Origin: Bacteroidota bacterium
GTDB lineage: Bacteria; Bacteroidota; Bacteroidia; B-17B0; Aurantibacillaceae
Direction: 5' to 3'
Assembly: GCA_019638705.1 (NCBI GenBank)
Contig: JAHBTI010000013.1
Span: 1-64,000, forward strand
DNA: 64,000 nt
Positions 53,534-63,085 of this stretch are shown piece by piece. A model generated the notes under the pieces. That model did no database searches and was not told the DNA's origin. It saw only the letters and a list, made by a program, of their open reading frames with translations. Numbering within the stretch: the first letter of the stretch is position 1; each line of letters starts with the position of its first letter. The position numbers were made by a program, and so were the translations under genes.

Positions 53534-54934
53534 TCAATCTTTTATAAACTTCCTCACTTCATTGCCCGCTTTCACAAAATAAATTCCTTTTGGTAATTTA
53601 CTTACATCAATGGAATTATAACTATTAAATGATGAATGTTGAATGACCTCTTTGCCCAAAACATCAATTATTTTTATTTCCGTTTTCACATTTTCAATTT
53701 CTAATTCAATATTTAAAATTTCAGAAACAGGGTTTGGGTAGATTTTTAGTTGAGAGTTGTCTGATGAAAGTTCTTGAATGCCTGTTACAACTGTGTTTTT
53801 ATTTATTTTAAAAACAATACCGTTTCCGTTATAACCACTATCATATCCTTTTGCGCCGCCTTCAGATGTTGTACCATACAAATATATGCCATCACTAATA
53901 AGAGAGCCTAATGGGTGTGCACCATACGTACCCCTGAAATCAAACATTTTCACATAATCAGTTCCATCAGTTTTTATTTTGTATAGAAAACCTAAATTGT
54001 ACGCTCCTCCCGATAGAGTTGTTCCATATAAATACGGGTTACTGTAAATAAGACTACCGTTAGGAAATGGTGAATTTACACTTACAAATTCATGTAGTTT
54101 GGTGAAATCTGTTCCATCAGGTTTTATTTTAAATACAACTCCGTTACGTACAAAAGAACCATTTGCGCCGCCCTGACTTGTTGCGCCATATAAGTAAATG
54201 CCGTCTGTAACCAAATCTACATTTGGGAAACTACCATTCGTTAAATCAAAATTAAATAATGTTGTACAATCAGTTCCATCAGGTTTTATTTTAAAAATAA
54301 CACCGTAACCGTGCGAACCACCTTTGTGTGTCGTTCCATATAAATGTGTGCCATAACTTATAAGGGTTCCATCGGGCATTGCGCCATGCACTCCGTCAAA
54401 ATCAAATATTTTAGTAAAATCAGTTCCATCAGGTTTTATTTTAAAAATCACTCCCCAACCATTAGTTCCACCACCAGCAGTCATGCCATACAAATATTTA
54501 CCATCACTGTATAGAGAACCATTAGGACAATATCCATTTGTATTATCAAAATCGTACAATTTAGTGTAGGCTGTTCCGTCAGGTTTTAATTTAAAAAGCA
54601 CACCGTAACCACCATTTGTTCCACCATGCCATGTCATTCCATATAAATACTCTCCGTCAAAAAAAAGTGAACCGCGTGGATTCCACCCATTTGTACCGTC
54701 AAAATCAAGCAGTTTAATAAAGTTATTCCCATCACTTTTTATTTTAAAAACTGTACCCTTTCCGTTCACTCCACCGTTGTATGTCATTCCATACAAATAT
54801 GTACCATCGCTAACAAGTGAACCATTGGGAGTTCTTCCGCCTATATCGTTAAAGTCATACAACTTTGTGAACTGCCCAAATGTAAACGAAAAACTGAAAA
54901 TTAAAATTGCCGTTACGGTTAATTGCTTTTTCAT
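53534..54934 (-). CDS. GloVer tandem-repeat secreted protein with type IX sorting domain
   Basis: The 466-residue protein has a signal peptide (about 1-20, ending FTFGQ). Seven repeats of about 50 residues each carry the pattern LYGTTxxGG and VFKIKPDGTDFTKLFDF, the choice-of-anchor GloVer repeat. The end QLKIYPNPVSEILNIELEI to VRKFIKD is a type A sorting domain. It should be exported to the surface by type IX secretion. The repeats form a propeller-like structure of unknown ligand. Confidence 0.85.
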   Translation of the reverse strand: MKKQLTVTAILIFSFSFTFGQFTKLYDFNDIGGRTPNGSLVSDGTYLYGMTYNGGVNGKGTVFKIKSDGNNFIKLLDFDGTNGWNPRGSLFFDGEYLYGMTWHGGTNGGYGVLFKLKPDGTAYTKLYDFDNTNGYCPNGSLYSDGKYLYGMTAGGGTNGWGVIFKIKPDGTDFTKIFDFDGVHGAMPDGTLISYGTHLYGTTHKGGSHGYGVIFKIKPDGTDCTTLFNFDLTNGSFPNVDLVTDGIYLYGATSQGGANGSFVRNGVVFKIKPDGTDFTKLHEFVSVNSPFPNGSLIYSNPYLYGTTLSGGAYNLGFLYKIKTDGTDYVKMFDFRGTYGAHPLGSLISDGIYLYGTTSEGGAKGYDSGYNGNGIVFKINKNTVVTGIQELSSDNSQLKIYPNPVSEILNIELEIENVKTEIKIIDVLGKEVIQHSSFNSYNSIDVSKLPKGIYFVKAGNEVRKFIKD

Positions 54935-54992
54935 GTTTTTTTGGTTGTTTTCAATTTATCAAATGTAAAAAAATTGAATGAAAGCAAATCAT

Positions 54993-55000
54993 TATATTTG
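54993..55000 (+). promoter_or_regulatory. Candidate -7 box of the porP gene
   Basis: TATATTTG matches TAnnTTTG exactly. It lies 12 bases before the TTG start. Confidence 0.45.
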
Positions 55001-55011
55001 CTTTCTGCCCT

Positions 55012-56028
55012 TTGAAACTGAACGGTAAAATAGTTATTCTCTTTTCGCTTTTGTTTGCAAAACTGTCTTTTGCGCAAGACATTCACTTTTCGCAGTTTGA
55101 CGGTTCGTTGCTTAACATCAGCCCTGCGTTTACAGGTTTTTTTAACGGCGATTACCGCATTGGCGGCATTTACCGAAGCCAATGGCAAAGCGTTCCTGTA
55201 AAGTATTCCACATTCAGCATGAACGGCGAGGCACGCCTGCAACCAAAAAAAATGGAACGCGACATGATTGGCGTGGGCTTATTGTTTAATAGCGACAAAG
55301 CAGGCGATGCGGCTTACGGCACAACGCAATTATATTTAAGCGGCTCTTATATTTTTCTTTGCAAGCCCGACAGCAGCTTGCTGATTTCTTTTGGCGCAAA
55401 TATGGGCTGGGTGCAGGTAGGTTTTGATTTCGGAAAAATGACATTTGACAACCAGTATGACGGTTATCAGTACAACCGCACTTTGGCAAGCGGCGAACAA
55501 TTTAATTATACAAGAGATAATCTTTTTGATGCCAACGTTGGCGCAGCCGCGCAGTACATTGTAAATCCCAAACACCGATTTGTGTATGGCGTAAGTTTTC
55601 AGCACATTACCAACCCCACCATTTCTTATTACGGCAACGATTTGAGCCGCTTAACTTATAAATTCAGCAATTATTTGTGTTACGGGCGTGTAATGAACGA
55701 CAAAACCGATTTAATTACCGAAGGTTTGGTGAACTTTCAGGGAAAATATTACGAACTTATTCCGCAGCTTTCCTTAAAATATTTTTTCAGCCGTGCAGAA
55801 AACAAAGCTGTTTCTTTTGGAGCTTCGTACCGCACACGCGATGCCGTGATTGCGCGACTGGGTTACACCGACAAAACCCTGCAAGGGGGCATAGCATACG
55901 ACATTAACGTGAGTAATTTTAATGCAGCCACCAACCGCCGCGGCGGATTTGAACTGTTTTTGAATTACGTTATTAAACTAAAACCGTCTTTTATTGCGCG
56001 CAAACGTTATTGCCCCATTTTTATGTAA
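55012..56028 (+). CDS. PorP/SprF family type IX secretion membrane protein
   Basis: The 338-residue protein has a signal peptide (1-21, ending FAQ) and then an outer-membrane beta-barrel. DIHFSQFDGSLLNISPAFTG is the family start, followed by RIGGIYRSQWQSV and FELFLNYVIKLKP at the end. The start is a TTG, close behind a consensus -7 box. PorP/SprF proteins are outer-membrane parts or adaptors of type IX secretion and gliding. It is followed ten bases later by the OmpA-like gene. Confidence 0.88.
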   Translation: MKLNGKIVILFSLLFAKLSFAQDIHFSQFDGSLLNISPAFTGFFNGDYRIGGIYRSQWQSVPVKYSTFSMNGEARLQPKKMERDMIGVGLLFNSDKAGDAAYGTTQLYLSGSYIFLCKPDSSLLISFGANMGWVQVGFDFGKMTFDNQYDGYQYNRTLASGEQFNYTRDNLFDANVGAAAQYIVNPKHRFVYGVSFQHITNPTISYYGNDLSRLTYKFSNYLCYGRVMNDKTDLITEGLVNFQGKYYELIPQLSLKYFFSRAENKAVSFGASYRTRDAVIARLGYTDKTLQGGIAYDINVSNFNAATNRRGGFELFLNYVIKLKPSFIARKRYCPIFM

Positions 56029-56037
56029 ACCAAATTT

Positions 56038-58011
56038 GTGAATCCGAACTTAAAAATATTTTTTGCGATTGTGTGCTGCGTGTTGTTCAGCAATTTTTAT
56101 GCACAAAGCAACCGTATGTTAAGGCAACAGGTTTATACCGCCGAAAAAATGAAAGACTGGCACGGCGCAACGCAATATTATCAACGCCTGTATATTCACG
56201 ACAGTTTAAACACAAAATTGCAGTACAACTATGCCGAAGCCCTGCGTTTAAATTACGATTTAGATGTTGCTTTGCGTTTATACAACAAAGTGGCTGAAGT
56301 GGATAACGGAAAAAAATATCCGCTTACCTTTTACTGGATTGGGCAACTCTTAAAAAATAAAGAACAATACAAGGAAGCAAAAAAATGGTTTACAAAATTC
56401 GGCAAACTGAAATTAAAAGGCGAAGACTACCGCTACTTTAAAACAAAATCAAAGCTGGAAGAAGATGCCTGCGATTTGGCACAAATTATGCTTAAAAACA
56501 AAAACGCAAGCACAGAGGTTGAACATTTAGATGCCACCGTAAACGGCAAACAAAGCGAATATGCCGCGTTTGAAAAAGACAGCGTGTTGTATTTTTCTTC
56601 GTTGCGCCTGCCAAACGTAAGAGCAAAAAGCGCACAGGAAGAAGCCGAAGCGATGAGCATGATGTATTCAAAAATTTACAGTTCGGAAATACGAAACAAC
56701 AAACTGAAAAAAATAAAAGTGTTGGATACAAGCATTAATTCGAGAGTATTTCACAGCGCCAATTCTACCTTTAACGACAAACAAACCGAAATTATTTTTT
56801 CGCGCTGCACTGCCATTAATGCCAGCGAATACACCTGCGAATTATACGGCAGCACCCTGAAACGAAAAAAATGGCAAGCCGCCGTAAAACTAAAAGAACC
56901 TGTAAACCAACCGTCGGTTACTACCACGCAACCTCATCTTTCAAGCATAAACGGAAAAACGGTGTTGTTTTTTGCAAGCAACCGCAAGGGCGGACAAGGC
57001 GGTTTGGATATTTGGTATTGTTTCAGGGACAGCACAGGAAAATTTTCAGAGCCTGTAAATGCAGGAAAAAAAATAAACACGCCCGATGATGATGTGTCGC
57101 CATGGTTTGTAAGCGAAAACAATACCTTGTATTTCAGCAGCACATGGCACAAGGGTTTTGGCGGTTTTGACGTGTTTAAATCTCAGTTTGTGAACGGTGA
57201 ATTTACCGAGCCTGAAAATTTGGGCGCAGACATAAACAGCAGCCATAACGATGTGTATTATTCCGAGAGCAAAGACGGAAAACGCCTGTATCTTTCAAGC
57301 AACCGAACAGGTTCTTTGTTTGAAGACAAACAAAATTGCTGTAACGACATTTACCGTTTTACCGTGAAAGAAACTGATGTTGTGCCACCGACCATAGACA
57401 GCACCGTTTTGATAAAAGAAAAATTAAAACTGTTAGTGCCGCTTACTTTGTATTTTCATAACGATGAACCCAACCCAAAAACAAAAGACACCGTTACCAC
57501 AAAAAATTACGAAGCAACGTTTAACGATTATCTTGCCATGCGGACACAGTATTCAAAAGAATTTTCGGCAGGTTTAAAAGGCGATGTGAAAGATATTGCA
57601 CACAATCACATTGATAATTTTTTTAGCGACAGCGTAAGCACAGGCATGGAAGATTTGCAAAAATTTTCGGATATGTTAGAAAAAGTGCTGCAAAACGGCG
57701 AAACCGTAAAAATTACCATGAAAGGCTATTGCAGCCCATTGGCAAGCAGCGATTACAACAAAAATTTGGCAAAACGCCGCATAAGCAGTTTGCGCAATTA
57801 TTTTATTGAAACAAAAGACGGCGCGTTTGTAAAATACATCAACAATAAAAACGAGGGCGAAGGAAAAATTATTTTTGAAAACGTGGATATTGGCGAACTG
57901 CCTGTAAGCAAAGCCAGCGATGATTTTAAAGACCGCCGAAACTCCGTATTCAGCCCCTTTGCAGCATCAGAACGCAAAATTCAGATTATTGCCATTAGTT
58001 TTGGGAAATGA
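56038..58011 (+). CDS. OmpA-family protein with TPR and WD40-like propeller
   Basis: This 657-residue protein has a GTG start. It begins with a signal peptide (1-22). TPR-like helices follow (about 30-120), then a WD40-like PD40 propeller (about 180-430, with LFFASNRKGGQGGLDIWYCF and YYSESKDGKRLYLSSNRTGS) and a C-terminal OmpA domain (about 535-657, with MKGYCSPLASSDYNKNLAKR). This order is that of PorE-like proteins that tie the type IX system to peptidoglycan. It follows porP by ten bases. Confidence 0.88.
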   Translation: MNPNLKIFFAIVCCVLFSNFYAQSNRMLRQQVYTAEKMKDWHGATQYYQRLYIHDSLNTKLQYNYAEALRLNYDLDVALRLYNKVAEVDNGKKYPLTFYWIGQLLKNKEQYKEAKKWFTKFGKLKLKGEDYRYFKTKSKLEEDACDLAQIMLKNKNASTEVEHLDATVNGKQSEYAAFEKDSVLYFSSLRLPNVRAKSAQEEAEAMSMMYSKIYSSEIRNNKLKKIKVLDTSINSRVFHSANSTFNDKQTEIIFSRCTAINASEYTCELYGSTLKRKKWQAAVKLKEPVNQPSVTTTQPHLSSINGKTVLFFASNRKGGQGGLDIWYCFRDSTGKFSEPVNAGKKINTPDDDVSPWFVSENNTLYFSSTWHKGFGGFDVFKSQFVNGEFTEPENLGADINSSHNDVYYSESKDGKRLYLSSNRTGSLFEDKQNCCNDIYRFTVKETDVVPPTIDSTVLIKEKLKLLVPLTLYFHNDEPNPKTKDTVTTKNYEATFNDYLAMRTQYSKEFSAGLKGDVKDIAHNHIDNFFSDSVSTGMEDLQKFSDMLEKVLQNGETVKITMKGYCSPLASSDYNKNLAKRRISSLRNYFIETKDGAFVKYINNKNEGEGKIIFENVDIGELPVSKASDDFKDRRNSVFSPFAASERKIQIIAISFGK

Positions 58012-58041
58012 GCCACATTCATTTTCTCACAAATTCTGAAA

Positions 58042-58719
58042 TCATTTTATTGCAATCCCGATTAAAATGTAGCGTTTCTTTTTCGGAATAAATTTTTCTA
58101 CAATTCTGTCTAATTTTCCAAGAACACGGCGTTGTGTTTCATTACGCCCAAATGCGGCGAGAAAGCCAACGGTGATAAACTGCACACGTTTAAATTGAGA
58201 AAACAATCTTTCAATTTCTTCGGGTTTTAAATAGTTCCATTCCGCGCCCCATTTCACAAATAATTTTCGTGTGAGCTTATGTAGAAAAGAACTTTCCATG
58301 TTTTCGGCAAACAACAAAACACCATTTTCTTTCAGGGCTTTGTATGTTTCAGAAATTACTTGTTGTTTCAGCGCGTTATTGTTGTTTCGGGCAATGCCAC
58401 CCAAAATAGATTTAAACGCAATCACATCAAACTGATTTTGAAACGGAATGTTTGTCGCATCAATGGCTTGGTAACGAATGTTGGCATTATGTTTTTTATG
58501 AATGCTGCCCGCTTCTTTTTCGGGATTTTCCAAATCGGAACAAATCACATTGTTACCTTTTAAAGACAGCCACAGCGAAAGCCCGCCTTTCCGTCCGCCA
58601 AGTTCCAAGCATTGCAAATTTTTGTTTTGTAACTCAACATTTTTTTCCCAATAGCTTAGGGCTTTTGACCAATTTACAATGTCCCAGTCAATAATGTCTT
58701 TAAGCAGATTTTTATTCAT
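58042..58719 (-). CDS. Class I SAM-dependent methyltransferase
   Basis: The protein has about 225 residues from the second Met (MNKNLLKDIIDWD). Motif I is CLELGGRKGGLSLWLSL, motif II is VICSDLENP, and later FDVIAFKSILGG. The extra C-terminal part is basic. The substrate is unknown. It is divergent from the signal peptidase gene. Confidence 0.8.
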   Translation of the reverse strand: MNKNLLKDIIDWDIVNWSKALSYWEKNVELQNKNLQCLELGGRKGGLSLWLSLKGNNVICSDLENPEKEAGSIHKKHNANIRYQAIDATNIPFQNQFDVIAFKSILGGIARNNNNALKQQVISETYKALKENGVLLFAENMESSFLHKLTRKLFVKWGAEWNYLKPEEIERLFSQFKRVQFITVGFLAAFGRNETQRRVLGKLDRIVEKFIPKKKRYILIGIAIK

Positions 58720-58795
58720 AACTACAAGGTGTGAATGTAAAATTTTAACCAATCCCTTAAACGGAAATTACATATCTTCACACACTATATTTTTT

Positions 58796-60613
58796 ATGGG
58801 AAATTACATTTTTTTGATTTTAGCACTTGCCTCGTTTTTCGGGCTGAGTAAATTATTTGCCAAAGCCAATGTGGAAAGCTGGAAAGCATGGATACCGATT
58901 TATAATTTTTATGTACTCTCAAAACTGTTGGAAAAGCCTTGGTGGTGGTGTTTGATTATGATTGTGCCGGGCGTAAATATTTTAATGTATGGCGTATATG
59001 GTTTCAACACGGCGCGCGCATTTAACAAACCAAGCAACGGCGATTTAATTTTTGCCTCCCTCCTGCCCTACCTCTTTTTTGTAAAAATCGGGTTTGACGA
59101 TACCGCAAAATTTGTGGGGCTTTCAAAATTTAAAAACGAGCCGAATTGGTTTATCAGAGGTTGGATAGACCCTATTATTTTTGCGGTGATTGCGGCTTCT
59201 ATTATTCGCGGGTATTTTATGGAAGCGTTTACAATCCCGACTTCTTCGTTGGAAAAATCGTTAATGGTTGGCGATTTTTTATTCGTAAACAAATTTGCTT
59301 ACGGTGCGCGTATTCCCGAAACGCCCTTGTCATTTCCATTTGCGCACCACACATTGCCTTTAAGCGAAACAAAAAAATCGTATTTAGAATGGTTGAAATT
59401 GCCGTATTTCCGCTTACCGGGTTTTGGCGCGGTGAAGAATAACGAAATCGTGGTGTTCAATTATCCTGACGGAGATACCGTAGCCATTGGCGACCAAAGC
59501 ATCAGCTATTACGAGTTGAAACGGCAAGTTTCTTACCTCATAAAACGCGAAGAACGCAATGCGGGTCGCGCTTTGCAGTCTGATGATTATTATTTAAGCC
59601 GCGCACATGAGTATTTACACAGTCCACAAAGCCTTGTGCCATGGAGCGGAAGACCTGTGGGTGAAATTGCGGCACGCCCTGTGGACAAGCGCGAACATTA
59701 TGTAAAACGCTGCGTGGGCATTGCAGGCGATGTGCTGGAAATTAAAGACGGAGAAATTTACATTAACGAAAAACATCAGGAAATGCCAAAAAACGCACAG
59801 CATTTTTATGATGTGAAATGTTCTTTGCACGTTTTTGGTGAGGAGTTTATGTTACCAAACGGACGTGTGAGTTTGTCGAACTTAAACTTATTGGACAAGT
59901 TAGATATTTACGCTACCGAAGTAAGTGTTGATGCTGTTTCTAAAGACACCATTGTTTACAAACTCAATATGCCGCGCCACGTTGCCGAGCAGGTAAAATT
60001 GTTAGACGGTGTTGTGTCTGTTACACAAAAAAATGATAAGCAAGGAGAACGCGAATTGTCTATTTTTCCGCACAACGCCGCTTATGCTTGGAACAACGAT
60101 AATTTTGGTCCTCTGCAAATTCCAAAAGCGGGCATGACCTTGCCGATTGACACACACAACGTTTGTCTTTATGAAAAAATAATGAATACTTACGATGACG
60201 GTATTCACCAAGTAACCAAACAAGGTGCGCAAGTGTTGTATGACGGTAAACCGATTACAAGTTATACATTCAAACAAGATTATTATTTTATGATGGGCGA
60301 TAACCGCCACAACAGCGCAGACAGCAGAAGTTGGGGTTTTGTGCCTTTTGACCATGTGGTAGGCTCGCCGTTTTTTGTATTCTTTAGTATGAAGTATGCA
60401 GAGAACAATCCTGTAAGCGGAAAATCGGTGATGAAGTCTTTAACAAAAAATTCTCAGGACGGAAAATTCCGCTGGAACAGATTTTTGTGTTATGTGAAAG
60501 ACGGAACGTTACATTCGGTTAAAATTCCTGTAATTGCCGTTATTATTGGTTTGTGGGGTTATGGTAAATGGAACACACGCCGTAAAGAGAAAAAACAAAA
60601 AGCAAAAATTTAG
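58796..60613 (+). CDS. lepB: Signal peptidase I with N-terminal DUF5684-like membrane domain
   Basis: The 605-residue protein is placed from the ATG giving MGNYIFLILALASFFGLSKL. Residues 1-105 are a DUF5684-like membrane domain (KAWIPIYNFY and KPWWWCLIMIVPGVN). The S26 peptidase follows. PTSSLEKSL carries the catalytic Ser151, HYVKRCVGIAGD the catalytic Lys304, and MGDNRHNSADSRSWGFVP the last box. A long insert of about 150 residues lies between the Ser and Lys boxes. It cleaves signal peptides at the periplasmic face. It is followed by a second, degenerate copy. Confidence 0.88.
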   Translation: MGNYIFLILALASFFGLSKLFAKANVESWKAWIPIYNFYVLSKLLEKPWWWCLIMIVPGVNILMYGVYGFNTARAFNKPSNGDLIFASLLPYLFFVKIGFDDTAKFVGLSKFKNEPNWFIRGWIDPIIFAVIAASIIRGYFMEAFTIPTSSLEKSLMVGDFLFVNKFAYGARIPETPLSFPFAHHTLPLSETKKSYLEWLKLPYFRLPGFGAVKNNEIVVFNYPDGDTVAIGDQSISYYELKRQVSYLIKREERNAGRALQSDDYYLSRAHEYLHSPQSLVPWSGRPVGEIAARPVDKREHYVKRCVGIAGDVLEIKDGEIYINEKHQEMPKNAQHFYDVKCSLHVFGEEFMLPNGRVSLSNLNLLDKLDIYATEVSVDAVSKDTIVYKLNMPRHVAEQVKLLDGVVSVTQKNDKQGERELSIFPHNAAYAWNNDNFGPLQIPKAGMTLPIDTHNVCLYEKIMNTYDDGIHQVTKQGAQVLYDGKPITSYTFKQDYYFMMGDNRHNSADSRSWGFVPFDHVVGSPFFVFFSMKYAENNPVSGKSVMKSLTKNSQDGKFRWNRFLCYVKDGTLHSVKIPVIAVIIGLWGYGKWNTRRKEKKQKAKI

Positions 60614-60614
60614 T

Positions 60615-60687
60615 TTTGTCATTTCGAGCGAAGTCGAGAAATGATTTTACAAAACGCCACATTTCGACTTCGCTCAATGTGACAAAT
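60615..60687. repeat. REP-like palindrome between the two signal peptidase genes
   Basis: GTCATTTCGAGCGAAGTCGA on the left and TCGACTTCGCTCAATGTGAC on the right are near inverse copies. The GAGCGAAGTCGA core also occurs in similar form at 39581-39601. Confidence 0.7.
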
Positions 60688-60743
60688 GTTATGAGATTAA
60701 AACGAATTTCATCAAATTCATAGAAAAAAATATTCTTCCGTAT

Positions 60744-61589
60744 TTGTTTGCAGCGGCATTGTCTTTAATGCTGTTTTTTTCGGTGCGGCTTTTCATGTTT
60801 GAAATTGTGAAAGTAAACGCAAAAGATATGCAAAGCGCATTTTCTTATGGCGATGCCGTGCTTGTAAAAAAAGCATTTAACACCTACAAACGAAACGATG
60901 TTATTTATTTCCGTTATCCCGTGCCTGACAGTTCAGAAAAAAAAACCTATTGCATTCAGCGACTGGCAGGAGTTTCTGGCGATACCGTTGAGCTGAAAAA
61001 TAAAGTTTTGTTTGTAAACAGCCTGTGTTGCGATGACGACAGCGTGTGCATCAGACACAATTATTTTGTGAAAGCGAAACAAAAATTTGATACGGCGTTT
61101 ACATTCATGTATCATTTAAACGAAGGCGGTGAAATTTCAGACCAGTTTGATTACAGTTATTCGCTCAGCTTAAAAGAAGGACTTGCTTTGAAACAGGACA
61201 CGCTTGTAAAAAGTGTGAAGCTGAAAGGCGAAGACAAAGGCAATTATGACGAAAACTGTTTTCCTTACAACCCTCGCTATGCTTGGAATATAGACCATTA
61301 CGGAAAAATTTACGTTCCGAAAAAAAATGACACTCTGCGTTTGGACACGAATAATATTTATTTGTACAGATTAATTATTAACGGCTACGAAAAAAACAAA
61401 TTGGAAGTGCTTGACGGAAAAATTTACATCAACGATGAAGAGAGTTCTTATTATGTAGTGAAACGGAATTATTATTTTGTGTTGGGCGACAACCGCGACA
61501 ATGCGATTGATTCGCGCTTATGGGGTTTTCTGCCTAAAAGGTTCGTTATCGGAAAAGTTGTTTGCACCATTAAACGCGCTGCGCCATGA
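60744..61589 (+). CDS. Signal peptidase I paralogue without catalytic residues
   Basis: The protein has 281 residues from a TTG start; an ATT at 60696 would add a more natural basic N-terminus (KTNFIKFIEKNILPYLFAAA), so the start is uncertain. One N-terminal membrane helix precedes an S26-like domain with VLGDNRDNAIDSRLWGFLPK. At the Ser box it reads NAKDMQSAFSYGD, with Asp28 in the catalytic place, and at the Lys box CIQRLAGVSGD, with Gln72 in place of Lys. It therefore cannot be an active serine-lysine peptidase. It may help or regulate the active neighbour. The WbqC gene overlaps its stop by four bases. Confidence 0.85.
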   Translation: MFAAALSLMLFFSVRLFMFEIVKVNAKDMQSAFSYGDAVLVKKAFNTYKRNDVIYFRYPVPDSSEKKTYCIQRLAGVSGDTVELKNKVLFVNSLCCDDDSVCIRHNYFVKAKQKFDTAFTFMYHLNEGGEISDQFDYSYSLSLKEGLALKQDTLVKSVKLKGEDKGNYDENCFPYNPRYAWNIDHYGKIYVPKKNDTLRLDTNNIYLYRLIINGYEKNKLEVLDGKIYINDEESSYYVVKRNYYFVLGDNRDNAIDSRLWGFLPKRFVIGKVVCTIKRAAP

Positions 61590-62221
61590 CTGTTTTACTG
61601 ACAACGGCGTATTTGCCAAACCTGCATTATTTTTTTTATGTGCTCCATTCCGATACTATTTTTATTGAGCAGTTTGAACATTACCAAAAACAAAGTTTCA
61701 GAAACAGAACGCAAATTTTATCGGCAAACGGAATTTTAGATTTGGTAATTCCCGTTGAAAAAAAAGCGACAAAAGAATTAACCAAAGACATCAGCATTTC
61801 TTATACCGAAAAATGGCAAACGAAGCATTGGCGAGCCATTACAAGTGCTTATAAAAATTCGCCGTACTTTGATTTTTTTGAAGATGAACTAAAATACTTT
61901 TACGAAAACGAATTTGAGTTTTTGTGTGATTTTAATTTGCAGCAACTCAACTTACTTTTAAAAATTCTGAAACAGAAAAAAGAAATTCAATTTACTTCCA
62001 CTTACGAAAAAACGCCAAACAACATTTTAGACTTACGCAATATCATTCACCCGAAAATTGATTTTAGAAACGATGAGCGCGTTTCAAACATTCTGCAAAA
62101 AAACTATTACCAAACGTTTGAAAATAAATTTTCATTTATTCCAAATTTAAGTGTGTTGGATTTGGTTTTTAATACAGGCTTGGAAGCGGTGAGTTATTTG
62201 GTTTCAAATTCTAAATCCTAA
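61586..62221 (+). CDS. WbqC-like family protein
   Basis: The 211-residue protein begins LLTTAYLPNLHYFFYVLHSD and continues with FRNRTQILSANGILDLVIPV and WRAITSAYKNSPYFDFFEDE, the pattern of the WbqC-like family (Pfam PF08889). Some members occur in O-antigen or lipid-linked sugar gene clusters. The reaction is not known. Its ATG overlaps the upstream stop (ATGA), so it is coupled to the signal peptidase paralogue. Confidence 0.85.
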   Translation: MTVLLTTAYLPNLHYFFYVLHSDTIFIEQFEHYQKQSFRNRTQILSANGILDLVIPVEKKATKELTKDISISYTEKWQTKHWRAITSAYKNSPYFDFFEDELKYFYENEFEFLCDFNLQQLNLLLKILKQKKEIQFTSTYEKTPNNILDLRNIIHPKIDFRNDERVSNILQKNYYQTFENKFSFIPNLSVLDLVFNTGLEAVSYLVSNSKS

Positions 62222-62245
62222 TTTCTAAATTCTAAATCTCACTTG

Positions 62246-63085
62246 TTATTTCCTTTTTCCTTGTTTTAATTCTTTCTTTTTATCGGCGGGCGGTAAAAAA
62301 TTTTCGGAGCTAATTACTTTTTTTCCTGTTTTTTGTTCTAAGGCAAGTCGTGCGTCTTTGGCTATTTTCCCGCCTTTTTTTCCTGCAAGGGCATTTTGAT
62401 TAATACCTTTTGCTTTTTCGGTTTCTGCAATTTGTCGTGTAGAAAGTTCGGCTAAGGCGGTAAAAATTAATTCGGCTTCCGTCATGTGGTCGCGCAGGTT
62501 TTGAGTTTTTAAGTTTTTTAAATTTTTGTGTGCTTTCACACTCAAACCCGACCATTCATGATGAATAATATTAGTCAAAAAGGCAAATTCGTCAGCTTTT
62601 TGAACGTCGTTTTGTTTCCAGTAATCGGTGAGTTTATTTCGCGTTTCCTGCCCCGACATACGTTGCTGTATCCACTTTTCGCTTCTGCCCAACTTTTGCC
62701 AATTTTCTCTTGCTCTGTCTAAACTCTGCTCGGGGTCTGCCATTTCCTGCATGCGTTCATAACCTACTTTTGCCAACCATTGTTTAAACGGTTCTGCTTT
62801 TGGCGATGGAATGGATTGAATTAATCGTAATAATTGGGCTGTATCAGCGACATCTGTTTCCCGCATTTTTCCGTCAGCAGCTTGCATTTTCAAAGCGTTA
62901 CAATTTGTAACGGTTTCATTTCCCTCGTCTTTTAATCGTTTTTTCAAAACCCGCCAATATACTTGGGGGTTAGGACTATCGGTTAGAATTTCTATCACAT
63001 CTACAATAGAGAAATACCACGTTTCTTTTTCTTCGTCCCAGTGGGTGCGCACTTTTTTGCTTTCAAATAATTTTATTCCGCTCAT
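62246..63085 (-). CDS. Bro-N/DinD-like DNA-binding protein
   Basis: The 279-residue protein has an N-terminal Bro-N domain (TWYFSIVDVIEILTDSPNPQ, then YWRVLKKRLKDEGNE) and a DinD-like C-terminal part with WQKLGRSEKWIQQRMSGQET, LTNIIHHEWSGLSVKAHKNL and NALAGKKGGKIAKDARLALE. Such proteins resemble phage antirepressors and the DNA-damage-induced DinD of Escherichia, which acts on RecA. No other phage genes are nearby. Confidence 0.82.
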   Translation of the reverse strand: MSGIKLFESKKVRTHWDEEKETWYFSIVDVIEILTDSPNPQVYWRVLKKRLKDEGNETVTNCNALKMQAADGKMRETDVADTAQLLRLIQSIPSPKAEPFKQWLAKVGYERMQEMADPEQSLDRARENWQKLGRSEKWIQQRMSGQETRNKLTDYWKQNDVQKADEFAFLTNIIHHEWSGLSVKAHKNLKNLKTQNLRDHMTEAELIFTALAELSTRQIAETEKAKGINQNALAGKKGGKIAKDARLALEQKTGKKVISSENFLPPADKKKELKQGKRK

